Source: Bacillus horti
GTDB taxonomy: Bacteria > Bacillota > Bacilli > Caldalkalibacillales > JCM-10596
Length of the DNA stretch: 64,000 nt
Direction of reading: 5' to 3'
Assembly (NCBI RefSeq): GCF_030813115.1
Contig: NZ_JAUSTY010000004.1
Coordinates: forward strand, 248,001-312,000
Shown here: in pieces, positions 34,671-42,651 of the stretch
Layout of the letters: each line of letters begins with the position of its first letter
Position numbering within the stretch: the stretch's first letter is position 1
The notes under the pieces: model-generated
The model's input: the letters and a program-made list of their open reading frames with translations, nothing else
The model's database searches: none
What the model was told of the DNA's origin: nothing
Position numbers and translations under genes: made by a program

Positions 34671-35048
34671 GTGAAGAGAAATTCGAGCAGACTAGAGCAG
34701 AGTACTCCAAGCCCTACACCTGCACCTATGGCGCCCATTAGTCAAGGAGTACCGCAGCAGCAGTTCTTCCCTCAAGCTCAAGCTCAAGCCCCTGTTGCAG
34801 GAGCGCCATTCCCTCAGGGAGCTCCAACTACTGTAGCTCCAGTACGTCGAGTGGTGCATCCAGCAAGGGTAGTAGAAAGACATTCTGTGATCCGTTATCC
34901 TATTGAGAACATTTATCCTACACACGTAAGAAATGTACGTCATCATGTATGCGAATATTTCTGCGAATACCCGGTGTCTGAAAGCACAGAGGATTGTCAA
35001 CACACAGTGGATCATTGCTGCCCACCACCACCTTACGGAAGAAGATAG
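34671..35048 (+). CDS. cotD: CotD-family spore coat protein
   Basis: A 125-aa protein: Pro/Gln/Ala-rich first half (PTPAPMAPISQGVPQQQFFP) then RRVVHPARVVERHSVIRYPI and YPTHVRNVRHHVCEYFCEYP, the repeated VHP, HPTH and His-rich pattern of inner spore coat protein CotD. The end is Cys-rich (HCCPPPPYGRR). GTG 34671 has AAAGGAGG 7 nt upstream; the open frame from 34581 lacks one. A mother-cell sigma-K promoter is expected; CATACATGTA at about 34632 is only a partial match. Confidence 0.82.
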   Translation: MKRNSSRLEQSTPSPTPAPMAPISQGVPQQQFFPQAQAQAPVAGAPFPQGAPTTVAPVRRVVHPARVVERHSVIRYPIENIYPTHVRNVRHHVCEYFCEYPVSESTEDCQHTVDHCCPPPPYGRR

Positions 35049-35079
35049 ACAATGAGATAAAATGATATCGCAAATCAAA

Positions 35080-35120
35080 AGCAACCGAGCTAGAATCGTA
35101 AGCTCTGTTGCTTCTGTTTT
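35080..35120 (+). terminator. Terminator after cotD
   Basis: GCAAC-C-GAGCT (35081-35091) pairs with AGCTC-T-GTTGC (35101-35111), followed by TTCTGTTTT. One mismatched C/T pair interrupts the stem. Confidence 0.8.
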
Positions 35121-35341
35121 ATAAGAATAAGCTTGTCTCTACAAAACTGATAATCTATGATCTAGTATATATTTGTTAAAGATCTGCTTAGGTGCTAACA
35201 TCATTAAACTTAGAAGGAGATAGGATTTCAGACTAATTTGAGGGAAATAACAAAAAATAAAATAAGCAACATATTAATTAGAAATCGTACATAATATGAA
35301 TTTGTAAGTAGAATGCTCAAAGAAAGGAGGAGTAAAAGTTT

Positions 35342-35470
35342 ATGAAAAAAGGATTAGTAGCTTCAGCTCTTATTTTTATCCTAAGTATATCCTTTATGAA
35401 TCCGTTAAATGATGGAGGGGGAACGTGTTACTGTGAACATGTTCCTGTACCATTCAGTATTACCCCATAA
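35342..35470 (+). CDS. 42-residue exported peptide, candidate peptide-pheromone precursor
   Basis: ATG 35342 with AAAGGAGG 11 nt upstream opens 42 codons to TAA 35468. The N terminus MKKGLVASALIFILSISFMN is a basic start plus hydrophobic core, like a signal peptide; the rest is NPLNDGGGTCYCEH and the tail VPVPFSITP. The length and layout resemble precursors of Phr, PapR, NprX and AimP signals. It lies 243 bp from, and convergent with, an RRNPP-type receptor gene. A sporulation peptide is an alternative because cotD is adjacent. Confidence 0.6.
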   Translation: MKKGLVASALIFILSISFMNPLNDGGGTCYCEHVPVPFSITP

Positions 35471-35562
35471 AGTATGCTGTAATGTAGTTATGAATGAACT
35501 GGTAGAGTAGATTTGCTGTAAAGCCTAATTATCTAGATCTGCTGCATTATATTGAATTAAAT

Positions 35563-35687
35563 TCTAACGGACATAGTCTACCTTTAGAGTAAATGTTCAT
35601 AGGTTTTGAATCGGTATGCACTCTAGTGCATGTATATCCTTCAGAAATGATGAAAGGCTCTTCTAAGGTAAAGGTATGTCCGTTAGA
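35563..35687. repeat. Long-range inverted repeat with two inner hairpins
   Basis: TCTAACGGACATA (35563-35575) is the exact reverse complement of TATGTCCGTTAGA (35675-35687). The stem continues imperfectly through ACCTTTAGAG and CTTCTAAGGTAAAGG. Inside lie ATGCAC-TCTA-GTGCAT (35616-35631) and CCTTCA/TGAAAGG (35638-35657). It sits exactly between the convergent peptide gene and receptor gene, so it is in both 3' untranslated regions. No long U-run was seen. It may be a bidirectional terminator or a functional RNA. Confidence 0.65.
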
Positions 35688-35713
35688 GAGTATGGTTAGC
35701 TTTAATTATAATG

Positions 35714-36988
35714 CTAAAACTTTAATACGTTTCGATTAGCTTGAATCACTAGTTGATAGTATTGACTAGCGCTTTTGTATTTATGGTTAGCATAGTAAAT
35801 ATCTGCAAGCATTTGGGCGTAATCGGCTACATAAATCCACAGTTTTTTATCAACAAAGTAAGGAATAACCTCATCCTTTAGAATGGACTCTTTTATTGGA
35901 TCCTCTTGTTCTTCAATGCGGAAGCGTAACACCTTGAAGTGCAAGATATAGGTCGTAAGATCATGAACAAAAGCCATATGCTCCCCTTTTTCAACCCATT
36001 CTAGCATTTGTTTAAAATCATTTAAGTTATAATATTCCTTCGCCAAAGAAAAGCTAGTTTGGCAATATTTTTCCTCTTTTAGACCTATTTCATCTTCATT
36101 GGAGTGAAAGTATTTTAAGCACTCATGAAAGTAGTGAATGGCTTTACTGCTATTCATTTTTTGATGTAAGTAGCCTAAGTTATGGTAATTCATATAAATT
36201 AACTCAGTATACTTTAACGATTTGGCCACCTTTAAAGCACTGAGGAAATGCTTCTCTGCTACGTTATAATTCCTTAGTCTTAAATTATTAATTCCGATTA
36301 AAACCTCGCATTCCAAGCAACGATTAATTTGAAAGTTCTGTTGAAAAAGCTCTAGAGCCTGACTAGCAAAATTGATTGAAAAGGTGATATCATGCAACTG
36401 AATGTGGGCTAATGCAAGCATATAGTATAGCTCTGCTTCAATAAGTCTTAACTTCTCTGCAATTTCCTCTGCCTTTTTAAGAAAAGTGAGGGACTCAGAA
36501 TACTCTCCCTTACTATAAGTCAGTATTCCTTGTAAAAAATAAAATAGATACAGGAGCTCCTTACTTACACTTTTTTCGTATTGGCTGAACTCTTTTACTT
36601 TTTCCTCAGCTTCTTCGTATTCCGCTCTCATGAGGCAAAAACGAATATAATAGAGCTTGTACCTTAGTAGAACAGTAGGATCTTGGACATGTTCCATTTT
36701 CTCTTGAATCTTAGGGTAGATATTTTTGGCCTCATTTCGCTCTTTATTTACCATTAAGCCATACCATTCCTCAAGCAGCTGAGTGATCTGCTCTAGCTCT
36801 TCTTTTGAATCTACGTCTTCAATGTTTATTCCTAATCGATGACAGAGATGAGTAATGATGTCTTGACTTGGAGCTTCATGTCCATTTTCAATTTTACTCA
36901 AATGTGAAATAGAACAGATGCCTTTGGCTAACTGCTCTTGTGTCATTCCTTTTGATTTACGGAAAAAAAATATTCTTTGGCCTATCAT
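35714..36988 (-). CDS. HTH-TPR regulator of the RRNPP family (NprR-like)
   Basis: A 424-aa regulator. Residues 1-60 are an Xre-type helix-turn-helix (RKSKGMTQEQLAKGICSISH and LSKIENGHEAPS). The remaining 350 residues are TPR-like helix pairs (GEYSESLTFLKKAEEIAEKL, NYNVAEKHFLSALKVAKSLK, KSASQYYQLV). This is the architecture and length of NprR (about 423 aa), which binds an imported signal peptide and controls protease and sporulation genes. It is flanked by a 42-aa exported peptide gene and a divergent subtilisin gene. GGAGGG precedes ATG 36988. Confidence 0.85.
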   Translation of the reverse strand: MIGQRIFFFRKSKGMTQEQLAKGICSISHLSKIENGHEAPSQDIITHLCHRLGINIEDVDSKEELEQITQLLEEWYGLMVNKERNEAKNIYPKIQEKMEHVQDPTVLLRYKLYYIRFCLMRAEYEEAEEKVKEFSQYEKSVSKELLYLFYFLQGILTYSKGEYSESLTFLKKAEEIAEKLRLIEAELYYMLALAHIQLHDITFSINFASQALELFQQNFQINRCLECEVLIGINNLRLRNYNVAEKHFLSALKVAKSLKYTELIYMNYHNLGYLHQKMNSSKAIHYFHECLKYFHSNEDEIGLKEEKYCQTSFSLAKEYYNLNDFKQMLEWVEKGEHMAFVHDLTTYILHFKVLRFRIEEQEDPIKESILKDEVIPYFVDKKLWIYVADYAQMLADIYYANHKYKSASQYYQLVIQANRNVLKF

Positions 36989-37268
36989 GGAAAACCCTCC
37001 ATGTGAAAAAGATTAGCTATACGATTTTATGCTTTAGCTTAAGGAGGACAGATCCGTTCCGTATATTTCTTATATTATACAATTTTATACATTCAGTGAG
37101 AAGTGGCTATGCAAACTTTTTCCAATTATTATATTCGTAGTAGTAGACAAGAGTAAAGTTGTGTAAATTTTGTTTTTAGATAATTTGCACAACGTTGTCC
37201 TAAATCTAGTCAAATACCTCCAAAAAAAGCATTCCTTTTTCCCAATATTACTTTTTGAATATTTCTGA

Positions 37269-37303
37269 TAAAATAAAAATTGAAAATATTTTACGTATTT
37301 TCA
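37269..37303 (+). promoter_or_regulatory. Promoter-proximal dyad upstream of subtilisin gene
   Basis: A -10 like TAAAAT (37269-37274) is followed by TGAAAATA-N7-TATTTTCA (37281-37303), an 8-bp perfect dyad at about +1 to +25, just before the ribosome binding site. It is a candidate operator for the neighbouring NprR-like regulator. Elsewhere in 36989-37327 there is ACAACGTTGT (37189-37198), a partial match to the LacI operator of the uronate cluster; no gene is seen. Confidence 0.35.
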
Positions 37304-37327
37304 CAAAAAACAAAAGGAGGAAGTTAA

Positions 37328-38449
37328 ATGAATCGCTTTATCAAGTTATTTTTTGTACTAGCGTTGATGCTCAGTGTCGTAGTTCCGTCCGCTTTTGCAG
37401 AGGTAGAAAGCAAACAAGAGTATTTAGTGCAATTTAAGGATTCACTTGATGTAGGGCTTCTAAGTTCAGTCGGTGTTCAGCAGGATGACATTCTTCACCA
37501 ATTCCAGGTTTTACCGGTCATGCATCTTACTCTAACAGATAGGCAGGTTGAAGAACTTAAGAAGGACCCTCAAATTGAAGCGATTGAGGAAAATCATAAG
37601 GCTGAGGCTTACCAAACTGTTCCTTGGGGAATCACACGTGTACAATCAACTACTGCTCAATCGAATGGCTACACAGGCAGTGGGGTTCGAGTAGCTGTTC
37701 TTGATACAGGGATTCAAGCAAATCATCCAGATTTAAATGTTGTTGGTGGATATTCTGTATTTACAGACTCAGCGAACAATAATCCATTTGTTGATTCAAA
37801 TGGACACGGTACTCATGTAGCAGGTACAGTAGCTGCTCTAAATAATACGATTGGTGTACTTGGTGCAGCTCCAAACGCTAACCTTTACGCTGTAAAAGTG
37901 CTGAATAACTCTGGTGGAGGCTCTTATGCTGGAATAGCACAAGGGATTGAATGGTCTATACTTAACAACATGAAAATTATTAATATGAGTCTGGGTGGAC
38001 CAAGCCCATCAACCATTCTTGAAAACTGGTGTAATACAGCTTACAATCGCGGTATTTTGGTTGTAGCGGCTGCTGGTAATAGTGGAAACTCTGCTGGAAC
38101 AGGAAATAATGTTGGCTATCCGGCTGCATATAGCTCAGTAATTGCGGTTGCAGCAACGGACAGCAGTAATAATCGTGCTTCTTTCTCTAGTACTGGTCCT
38201 GCTGTAGAGATATCTGCTCCTGGAGTAAGTGTTTATAGCACGTATGGCTCAAGCGGGTATGCTACTCTTAACGGGACATCTATGGCATCACCACATGTAG
38301 CGGGTGTAGCCGCTCAGGTATGGCAAGCCAAGCCGCATTTATCTAATGTTCAGCTTAGACAGCTTTTAAATGTTTCTGCTCAGCCTTTAGGCTCTACTAA
38401 CCATTTCGGAAGCGGACTTGTTAGAGCACAAACAGCAATCGATTGGTAA
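37328..38449 (+). CDS. Secreted subtilisin-family serine protease
   Basis: A 373-aa S8 protease. Signal peptide of about 24 residues ending VVVPSAFA, I9-type propeptide ([12 protein letters not shown] to IEENHKAEA), mature enzyme from about [12 protein letters not shown]. The catalytic triad is Asp126 (VLDTGIQ), His160 ([10 protein letters not shown]) and Ser318 (NGTSMASPH); the oxyanion Asn is in AAAGNSG. It groups by motif with true/high-alkaline subtilisins, about 270 mature residues. One Cys (Cys235) is unusual for the class. AAAGGAGG precedes ATG 37328. Adjacent to the RRNPP-like regulator, as NprR is to protease NprA. Confidence 0.95.
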   Translation: MNRFIKLFFVLALMLSVVVPSAFAEVESKQEYLVQFKDSLDVGLLSSVGVQQDDILHQFQVLPVMHLTLTDRQVEELKKDPQIEAIEENHKAEAYQTVPWGITRVQSTTAQSNGYTGSGVRVAVLDTGIQANHPDLNVVGGYSVFTDSANNNPFVDSNGHGTHVAGTVAALNNTIGVLGAAPNANLYAVKVLNNSGGGSYAGIAQGIEWSILNNMKIINMSLGGPSPSTILENWCNTAYNRGILVVAAAGNSGNSAGTGNNVGYPAAYSSVIAVAATDSSNNRASFSSTGPAVEISAPGVSVYSTYGSSGYATLNGTSMASPHVAGVAAQVWQAKPHLSNVQLRQLLNVSAQPLGSTNHFGSGLVRAQTAIDW

Positions 38450-38565
38450 GTTCAAATTATTATATAGATGAATTTTTAATAGATGTATATAGTGCATAAG
38501 TACATCTGCAAGTTTTCGTCAACCATCGCCCTGACGTAAACATAGATCTCATATCAATAGCAAAG

Positions 38566-38613
38566 AAAAAAGCTGACTGTAGAGATAAAATCTTATCTCT
38601 CGTCAGCTTTTTT
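38566..38613. terminator. Bidirectional terminator between subtilisin and C26 amidotransferase genes
   Basis: AAAAAAGCTGAC (38566-38577) pairs with GTCAGCTTTTTT (38602-38613), with GAGATAA/TTATCTC continuing the stem inside. Confidence 0.88.
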
Positions 38614-38671
38614 ATTATAGTATTAGCCTGAAATTAAAAATTCGAAGAATACCATTGTTTTTTCTAATCTG

Positions 38672-39391
38672 TTACACTCTGATTTTGCTAGAGCAAGCTT
38701 GAACGAACTGCGTAAAAATTCGTTCTGATGAAGCATGCTCTTTAGGCATACACTCTGGGTGCCATTGTACACCCAAAACAAATTGATGAGCATCGCTTTC
38801 TATCGCCTCGATAACTCCGTCACGTGAATAAGCAGTTGCTTTAAAATGTGGAGCAGGGTCTTTAACAGCCTGGTGATGAAAGCTGTTTGTCTTGAGCTGT
38901 GTTGTCTGTAGTAAATCAGCAAGCTTACTTTCAGGTAACACGTCAACGGTGTGACTGACATGCGAGGTCGGAGCCTTCTGCTGATGTTGGATAAGCTCTC
39001 CATTATATTGACCTTGAAGATCCTGGTACATAGTTCCGCCAGCAGCTATATTCAGAATTTGAATTCCTCTACAAATCGCTAAAATAGGAAGGTCAAGTCT
39101 AAGCATTTCTTGGGCTAAAACAATCTCTAGAGTATCCCTTTCTGGAAGAATAGAGCCTAGCTGTGGATGAGGTTCCTCTTGAAAAAGGGTTGGATCTATA
39201 TCTCCTCCTCCTGAAAGCAGCAAACCGTCTAATAAGGTTGTATATTCCTTTAACTGCTGTACATCATTTGTATAGGGAACAATAACAGGAAGTCCACCTA
39301 CACGTTCTATCCAATCTGAGTAATGTCTGGTGATAAAAATTCGATTAGGTTGTTCAAATGAAGCTGTTAAACCAATTAAGGGCTTTCTCAT
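38672..39391 (-). CDS. Peptidase C26 / gamma-glutamyl-GABA hydrolase-like protein
   Basis: A 239-aa class I glutamine-amidotransferase-fold hydrolase. The nucleophile Cys is in LAICRGIQILNIAAGG, His and Glu in LGVQWHPECM, and the N-terminal LSGGGDIDPTLF is typical. The family cleaves gamma-glutamyl amides such as gamma-glutamyl-GABA. It stands alone; no puu-type genes are nearby, so the substrate is open. Confidence 0.88.
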   Translation of the reverse strand: MRKPLIGLTASFEQPNRIFITRHYSDWIERVGGLPVIVPYTNDVQQLKEYTTLLDGLLLSGGGDIDPTLFQEEPHPQLGSILPERDTLEIVLAQEMLRLDLPILAICRGIQILNIAAGGTMYQDLQGQYNGELIQHQQKAPTSHVSHTVDVLPESKLADLLQTTQLKTNSFHHQAVKDPAPHFKATAYSRDGVIEAIESDAHQFVLGVQWHPECMPKEHASSERIFTQFVQACSSKIRV

Positions 39392-39568
39392 GTATTAACC
39401 TCAATCCTTTCTTTTTTTAGATCACATTTAAATTCTGAATAGTATGTGAAATGTATATCCTATCTTTTTATTATACAATATGAATAAGGTACAGATGGAA
39501 TGAGTCTGATTTTTATCACAGAGAGAAAATAAATAATGGATAGGATAAATTGGATAGGAGGACATCAA

Positions 39569-40360
39569 GTGAACAAGAGTATTAAGCTTATTGCCTTAGA
39601 TGTAGACGGAACGCTTTTAAATGATGAGCATCAGGTTATGCCAAAAACAGCAGAGATGATTCAGAAAGCTCAGCAAAGTGGAGTAAGAGTGGTATTGGCA
39701 ACAGGTAGAGGACCTAGATCCTGTACACATCTTGTGGAGGCGCTAGCTTTAAAAGGACCAATTATCGCGCATAATGGAGCTGTTATTTATGACCCTCATA
39801 CACTCGAGGTTTCCCTTGAAATTGGTTACAGTGCTTTGGAGCTATTACCCATTATTCAATATTGCCGAGCCAAAAAAATTCAGTTTGATTTAAGTACGGC
39901 ATTTGATATGTACATTGAAGGTAAAACAAAGGAGGCTGAGGACCTTTACGTATTATTTAATGTTCATCCTGAGATTGTTTCAGATAGCTCTCAGCTTAAG
40001 GATCAAATTGTGAAATGTACTTTATTTGGGACGCCTCAGCAGCTGGATCAAGCTCTAAGCGATTTACAAAAGCTTTTTCCAGAGTGGAGCATTTTACGTA
40101 GTGGGGATATATTCATTGATATCATTCATCCTAAAGCAACCAAGGGCTTTGGTCTAATTCAGGTGATGCAGGAGCTTGACATACAAGAAGAAGAGGTTAT
40201 GGCTTTTGGTAACTATTTTAATGATATAGAGATGCTTAAGGCTGCAGGAATAGGAGTAGCTATGGAGAATTCTCCTGATGAGGTGAAAAGTATTGCCGAT
40301 TACGTGACGGGAACGAACAATGAGGAAGGTATAGCTGAGTTTTTGCAAAAATATATGTAA
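39569..40360 (+). CDS. Cof-type HAD-IIB family phosphatase
   Basis: A 263-aa HAD hydrolase. Motif I IALDVDGTLLND, motif II LATGRG, motif III Lys in HPKATKGFGL, motif IV AFGNYFNDIEML. The C2-type cap makes it a Cof phosphatase for sugar phosphates or similar. GTG 39569 follows ATAGGAGG; ATG 39536 has no site. The last two codons ATG TAA are shared with the first bases of repeat copy B at 40355, so the native C terminus may have been altered. Confidence 0.9.
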   Translation: MNKSIKLIALDVDGTLLNDEHQVMPKTAEMIQKAQQSGVRVVLATGRGPRSCTHLVEALALKGPIIAHNGAVIYDPHTLEVSLEIGYSALELLPIIQYCRAKKIQFDLSTAFDMYIEGKTKEAEDLYVLFNVHPEIVSDSSQLKDQIVKCTLFGTPQQLDQALSDLQKLFPEWSILRSGDIFIDIIHPKATKGFGLIQVMQELDIQEEEVMAFGNYFNDIEMLKAAGIGVAMENSPDEVKSIADYVTGTNNEEGIAEFLQKYM

Positions 40361-40497
40361 GAAAAGCTTCTATCGAAGCCCTCTCGAAGAGGTTGTCTAG
40401 TCCATCATTAGAGGAAGCTTTTGCATGCAGCCAGAATTTATAAAACTTGAAGAAATCATTGTATCAAATTTTATAAATTCTTAGACTGTAAAAAAGA
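40355..40497 (+). repeat. 143-bp dispersed non-coding repeat, copy B
   Basis: Same sequence and orientation as copy A (32198-32340) with three differences (G for A, A for C and A for G). It begins inside the last codons of the Cof gene and ends 69 nt before the MFS gene. The two-hairpin fold is preserved, and the changes fall outside or at the edges of the main stems. The rest of 40361-40566 holds no gene. Confidence 0.9.
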
Positions 40498-40566
40498 CCT
40501 AACTAGAGAGTGAACTAGAGGTAGAACTTTTTTAAATAAACTTAATCATTAAGTTACATTGGATGG

Positions 40567-41829
40567 ATGAGAGAGATGACTGAGCGAGTAAAAGGTGCTT
40601 TTCACAGAAACGATGACATTAATGTAAGAAGAAAAGATAGGAAAGTGCGCTTTAATATGAGCGCTTATTTTTTATTTTCCTTTATAGGATTTGGCGCGTT
40701 TTTTCCTTTATTAAGTTTGCATTTAGAAGAATCAGGATTAAGTGGCTCACAGATCGGTACGATTGTCTCAATAGGTCCTGTGGTAGCCATCATTGCTCAA
40801 CCCATGTGGGGAATGATTAGTGACCGTTTTCAAAATCCTCGATTGATTTTAACCATATGTGCTCTGTTGACTGGAGGAATTGGATTAGGTTTTCTTTTAG
40901 CTGACATTGCACAGGTCGGAATGTTTTTCTTTTTTGCTTGTCTAGCCGCATTTCTGTCTGTATTCCATAGTGCTATGGTTCCCTTATCAGATAGTATTGT
41001 TTTGAACTATGTGAAGAAAAAAGGGGGAGATTATGGCTTTATTCGACTTTGGGGAGCAGTCGGCTACGCGTTAGCAGTGTGGCTAGCAGGGTTATTAATT
41101 GAAGCTACGTTTACCGCAATTATTTTCTATATTTTTGCTGCTGCTTTGTTTGTGAGTGCTTTATTTGTACGTAAAATGCCGACAGAAGCAGATGTACCAA
41201 GAGCTGATATTAGAAATGGACTAAAGGAGCTCTTCCGTATTCCTCCTTATGTTATGTTTTTAGCTAGTACGTTCTTGGTATTTGGTACAATCAACGCTAA
41301 CAACTTTTATTTTGGGCTATATTATACGGCAATCGGTGGAACAGTAGCTGGAGTTGGTCTTGTTTTTCTCGTAGCTGCTGGTAGTGAGGCTCCTTTTATG
41401 CTTTTTGCAAGAAAGGTAATGAACCGTTTAGGCATCTATCAGGTCCTGATGATCTGTGGTTTGCTTTCTTCCCTGAGGTGGATTCTTTTTTATTTTGAGC
41501 CTAATCCAGGACTTATTTTAGCCTTATCTATTATTCAAGGTCTAGCTATCGGTTTTTATATTCCTGCTGCGGTTCAATTGGTAAGAGAACTGAGTCCCGA
41601 TGACGTAAAAGTAACGGGGATGACAATCTACGCTTCATTTGGTAACGGCTTAGGAACGATGGCTTGTACATTTGTGGGTGGGTACGTCATTGATGCCTTC
41701 TCCATTACCACAATGTACGGCTTTTTTGGTATAGCCTCCTTAATTGGTGTTGGCCTAGCTGGTATCAGTATGCTTTTATTCAGAAGGAGAAGTAATGAAA
41801 CGCTAACGATAGCTGGGCGTAGTAAATAG
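40567..41829 (+). CDS. MFS transporter
   Basis: A 420-aa major facilitator with 12 hydrophobic segments after a 30-residue charged N terminus. The loop 2-3 motif is GMISDRFQNPR. It resembles the LacY/HcaT-like MFS_1-like group (GFGAFFPLLSLHLEESGLSG at the start). Substrate unknown; sugars or aromatic acids are typical for the group. The start is uncertain (ATG 40567 or ATG 40576) because ribosome binding sites are weak. Followed after 54 nt by an ABC pair. Confidence 0.85.
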   Translation: MREMTERVKGAFHRNDDINVRRKDRKVRFNMSAYFLFSFIGFGAFFPLLSLHLEESGLSGSQIGTIVSIGPVVAIIAQPMWGMISDRFQNPRLILTICALLTGGIGLGFLLADIAQVGMFFFFACLAAFLSVFHSAMVPLSDSIVLNYVKKKGGDYGFIRLWGAVGYALAVWLAGLLIEATFTAIIFYIFAAALFVSALFVRKMPTEADVPRADIRNGLKELFRIPPYVMFLASTFLVFGTINANNFYFGLYYTAIGGTVAGVGLVFLVAAGSEAPFMLFARKVMNRLGIYQVLMICGLLSSLRWILFYFEPNPGLILALSIIQGLAIGFYIPAAVQLVRELSPDDVKVTGMTIYASFGNGLGTMACTFVGGYVIDAFSITTMYGFFGIASLIGVGLAGISMLLFRRRSNETLTIAGRSK

Positions 41830-41883
41830 TAGATTAGTATGAATAATGATATCAGGCCAAAAAAAGTGGAGGGATAAAAGCAC

Positions 41884-42651
41884 ATGGGTACACCTGTTTT
41901 AAACGTTCATATTGAGAAGGCAGGATATGAGGAGGATAAATCGACAGTAGAAAATATTCATTTCTCCGTCAATGCCGGAGAAATGGTTGGTTTGATTGGT
42001 CCTAATGGAGCAGGAAAAAGTACAACAATTAAGGCGTTATTAGGCATGCTTAAGCAGTTCAAGGGGCAGGTCATTTTTGGGGAGCGGGAGGAAGTTCAAA
42101 GAATAAAGAAAGAGGAATCCAGCGCCCATGGAAGAGGACAGTACGCCTATATTCCAGAGCACCCTGTATTCTACGAAGAACTCACACTTTGGGAGCATTT
42201 AGAAATGGTAGCTAGGCTCAATCAGTTTGAAGGACAGGCTTTTATTGAACGTGCCACATGGCTAGTCGATGAATTTAAACTGACCAAGGCCATGTATGAA
42301 AAACCAGATAGCTTCTCCAAAGGGATGCAGCAAAAGCTCATGATTTGTATAGCTCTGCTTATTCAACCAAAGTTGTACATAGTAGATGAACCGTTTATTG
42401 GGCTTGACCCCATAGCTATGAGAAGGCTGTTACAGTTATTTGAGGAGGAAAAAAAACGAGGGGCGGGAATTTTATTGTGTACACATGTGCTTGATACGGC
42501 AGAAAAAATTTGTGATCGCTTTTTGTTATTACAGGAAGGGAGCCTTCTTGCTCAAGGAAGTCTCAGGGATATTAGGTCTCATGCTCATTTGCAGGAGGGC
42601 TCACTGATGGATTGCTTCTATGAGTTAATTGAAGGTGGGGATAGGAGATGA
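41884..42651 (+). CDS. ABC transporter ATP-binding protein (EcsA/YthP type)
   Basis: A 255-aa ATPase: Walker A GPNGAGKSTT, signature FSKGMQQKLMICIALL, Walker B LYIVDEPFIGLD, switch His LLCTHVLD. The KGMQQK signature and partner gene make it EcsA/YthP-like. It overlaps the next gene by 4 nt. GGAGGG lies 9 nt upstream of ATG 41884. Ecs-type transporters affect secretion and competence in Bacillus; the substrate is not known. Confidence 0.9.
   Translation: MGTPVLNVHIEKAGYEEDKSTVENIHFSVNAGEMVGLIGPNGAGKSTTIKALLGMLKQFKGQVIFGEREEVQRIKKEESSAHGRGQYAYIPEHPVFYEELTLWEHLEMVARLNQFEGQAFIERATWLVDEFKLTKAMYEKPDSFSKGMQQKLMICIALLIQPKLYIVDEPFIGLDPIAMRRLLQLFEEEKKRGAGILLCTHVLDTAEKICDRFLLLQEGSLLAQGSLRDIRSHAHLQEGSLMDCFYELIEGGDRR

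Noticed and set aside
34692-35084. Minus-strand 130-aa frame opposite cotD
   Set aside because: Antisense frame produced by the biased composition of cotD; no start signal.
37183-37205. ACAACGTTGT as a fifth LacI operator
   Set aside because: Only the 10-bp core matches; the flanking TA/TA pairs present in the four true sites are missing, and the gene context is unrelated.
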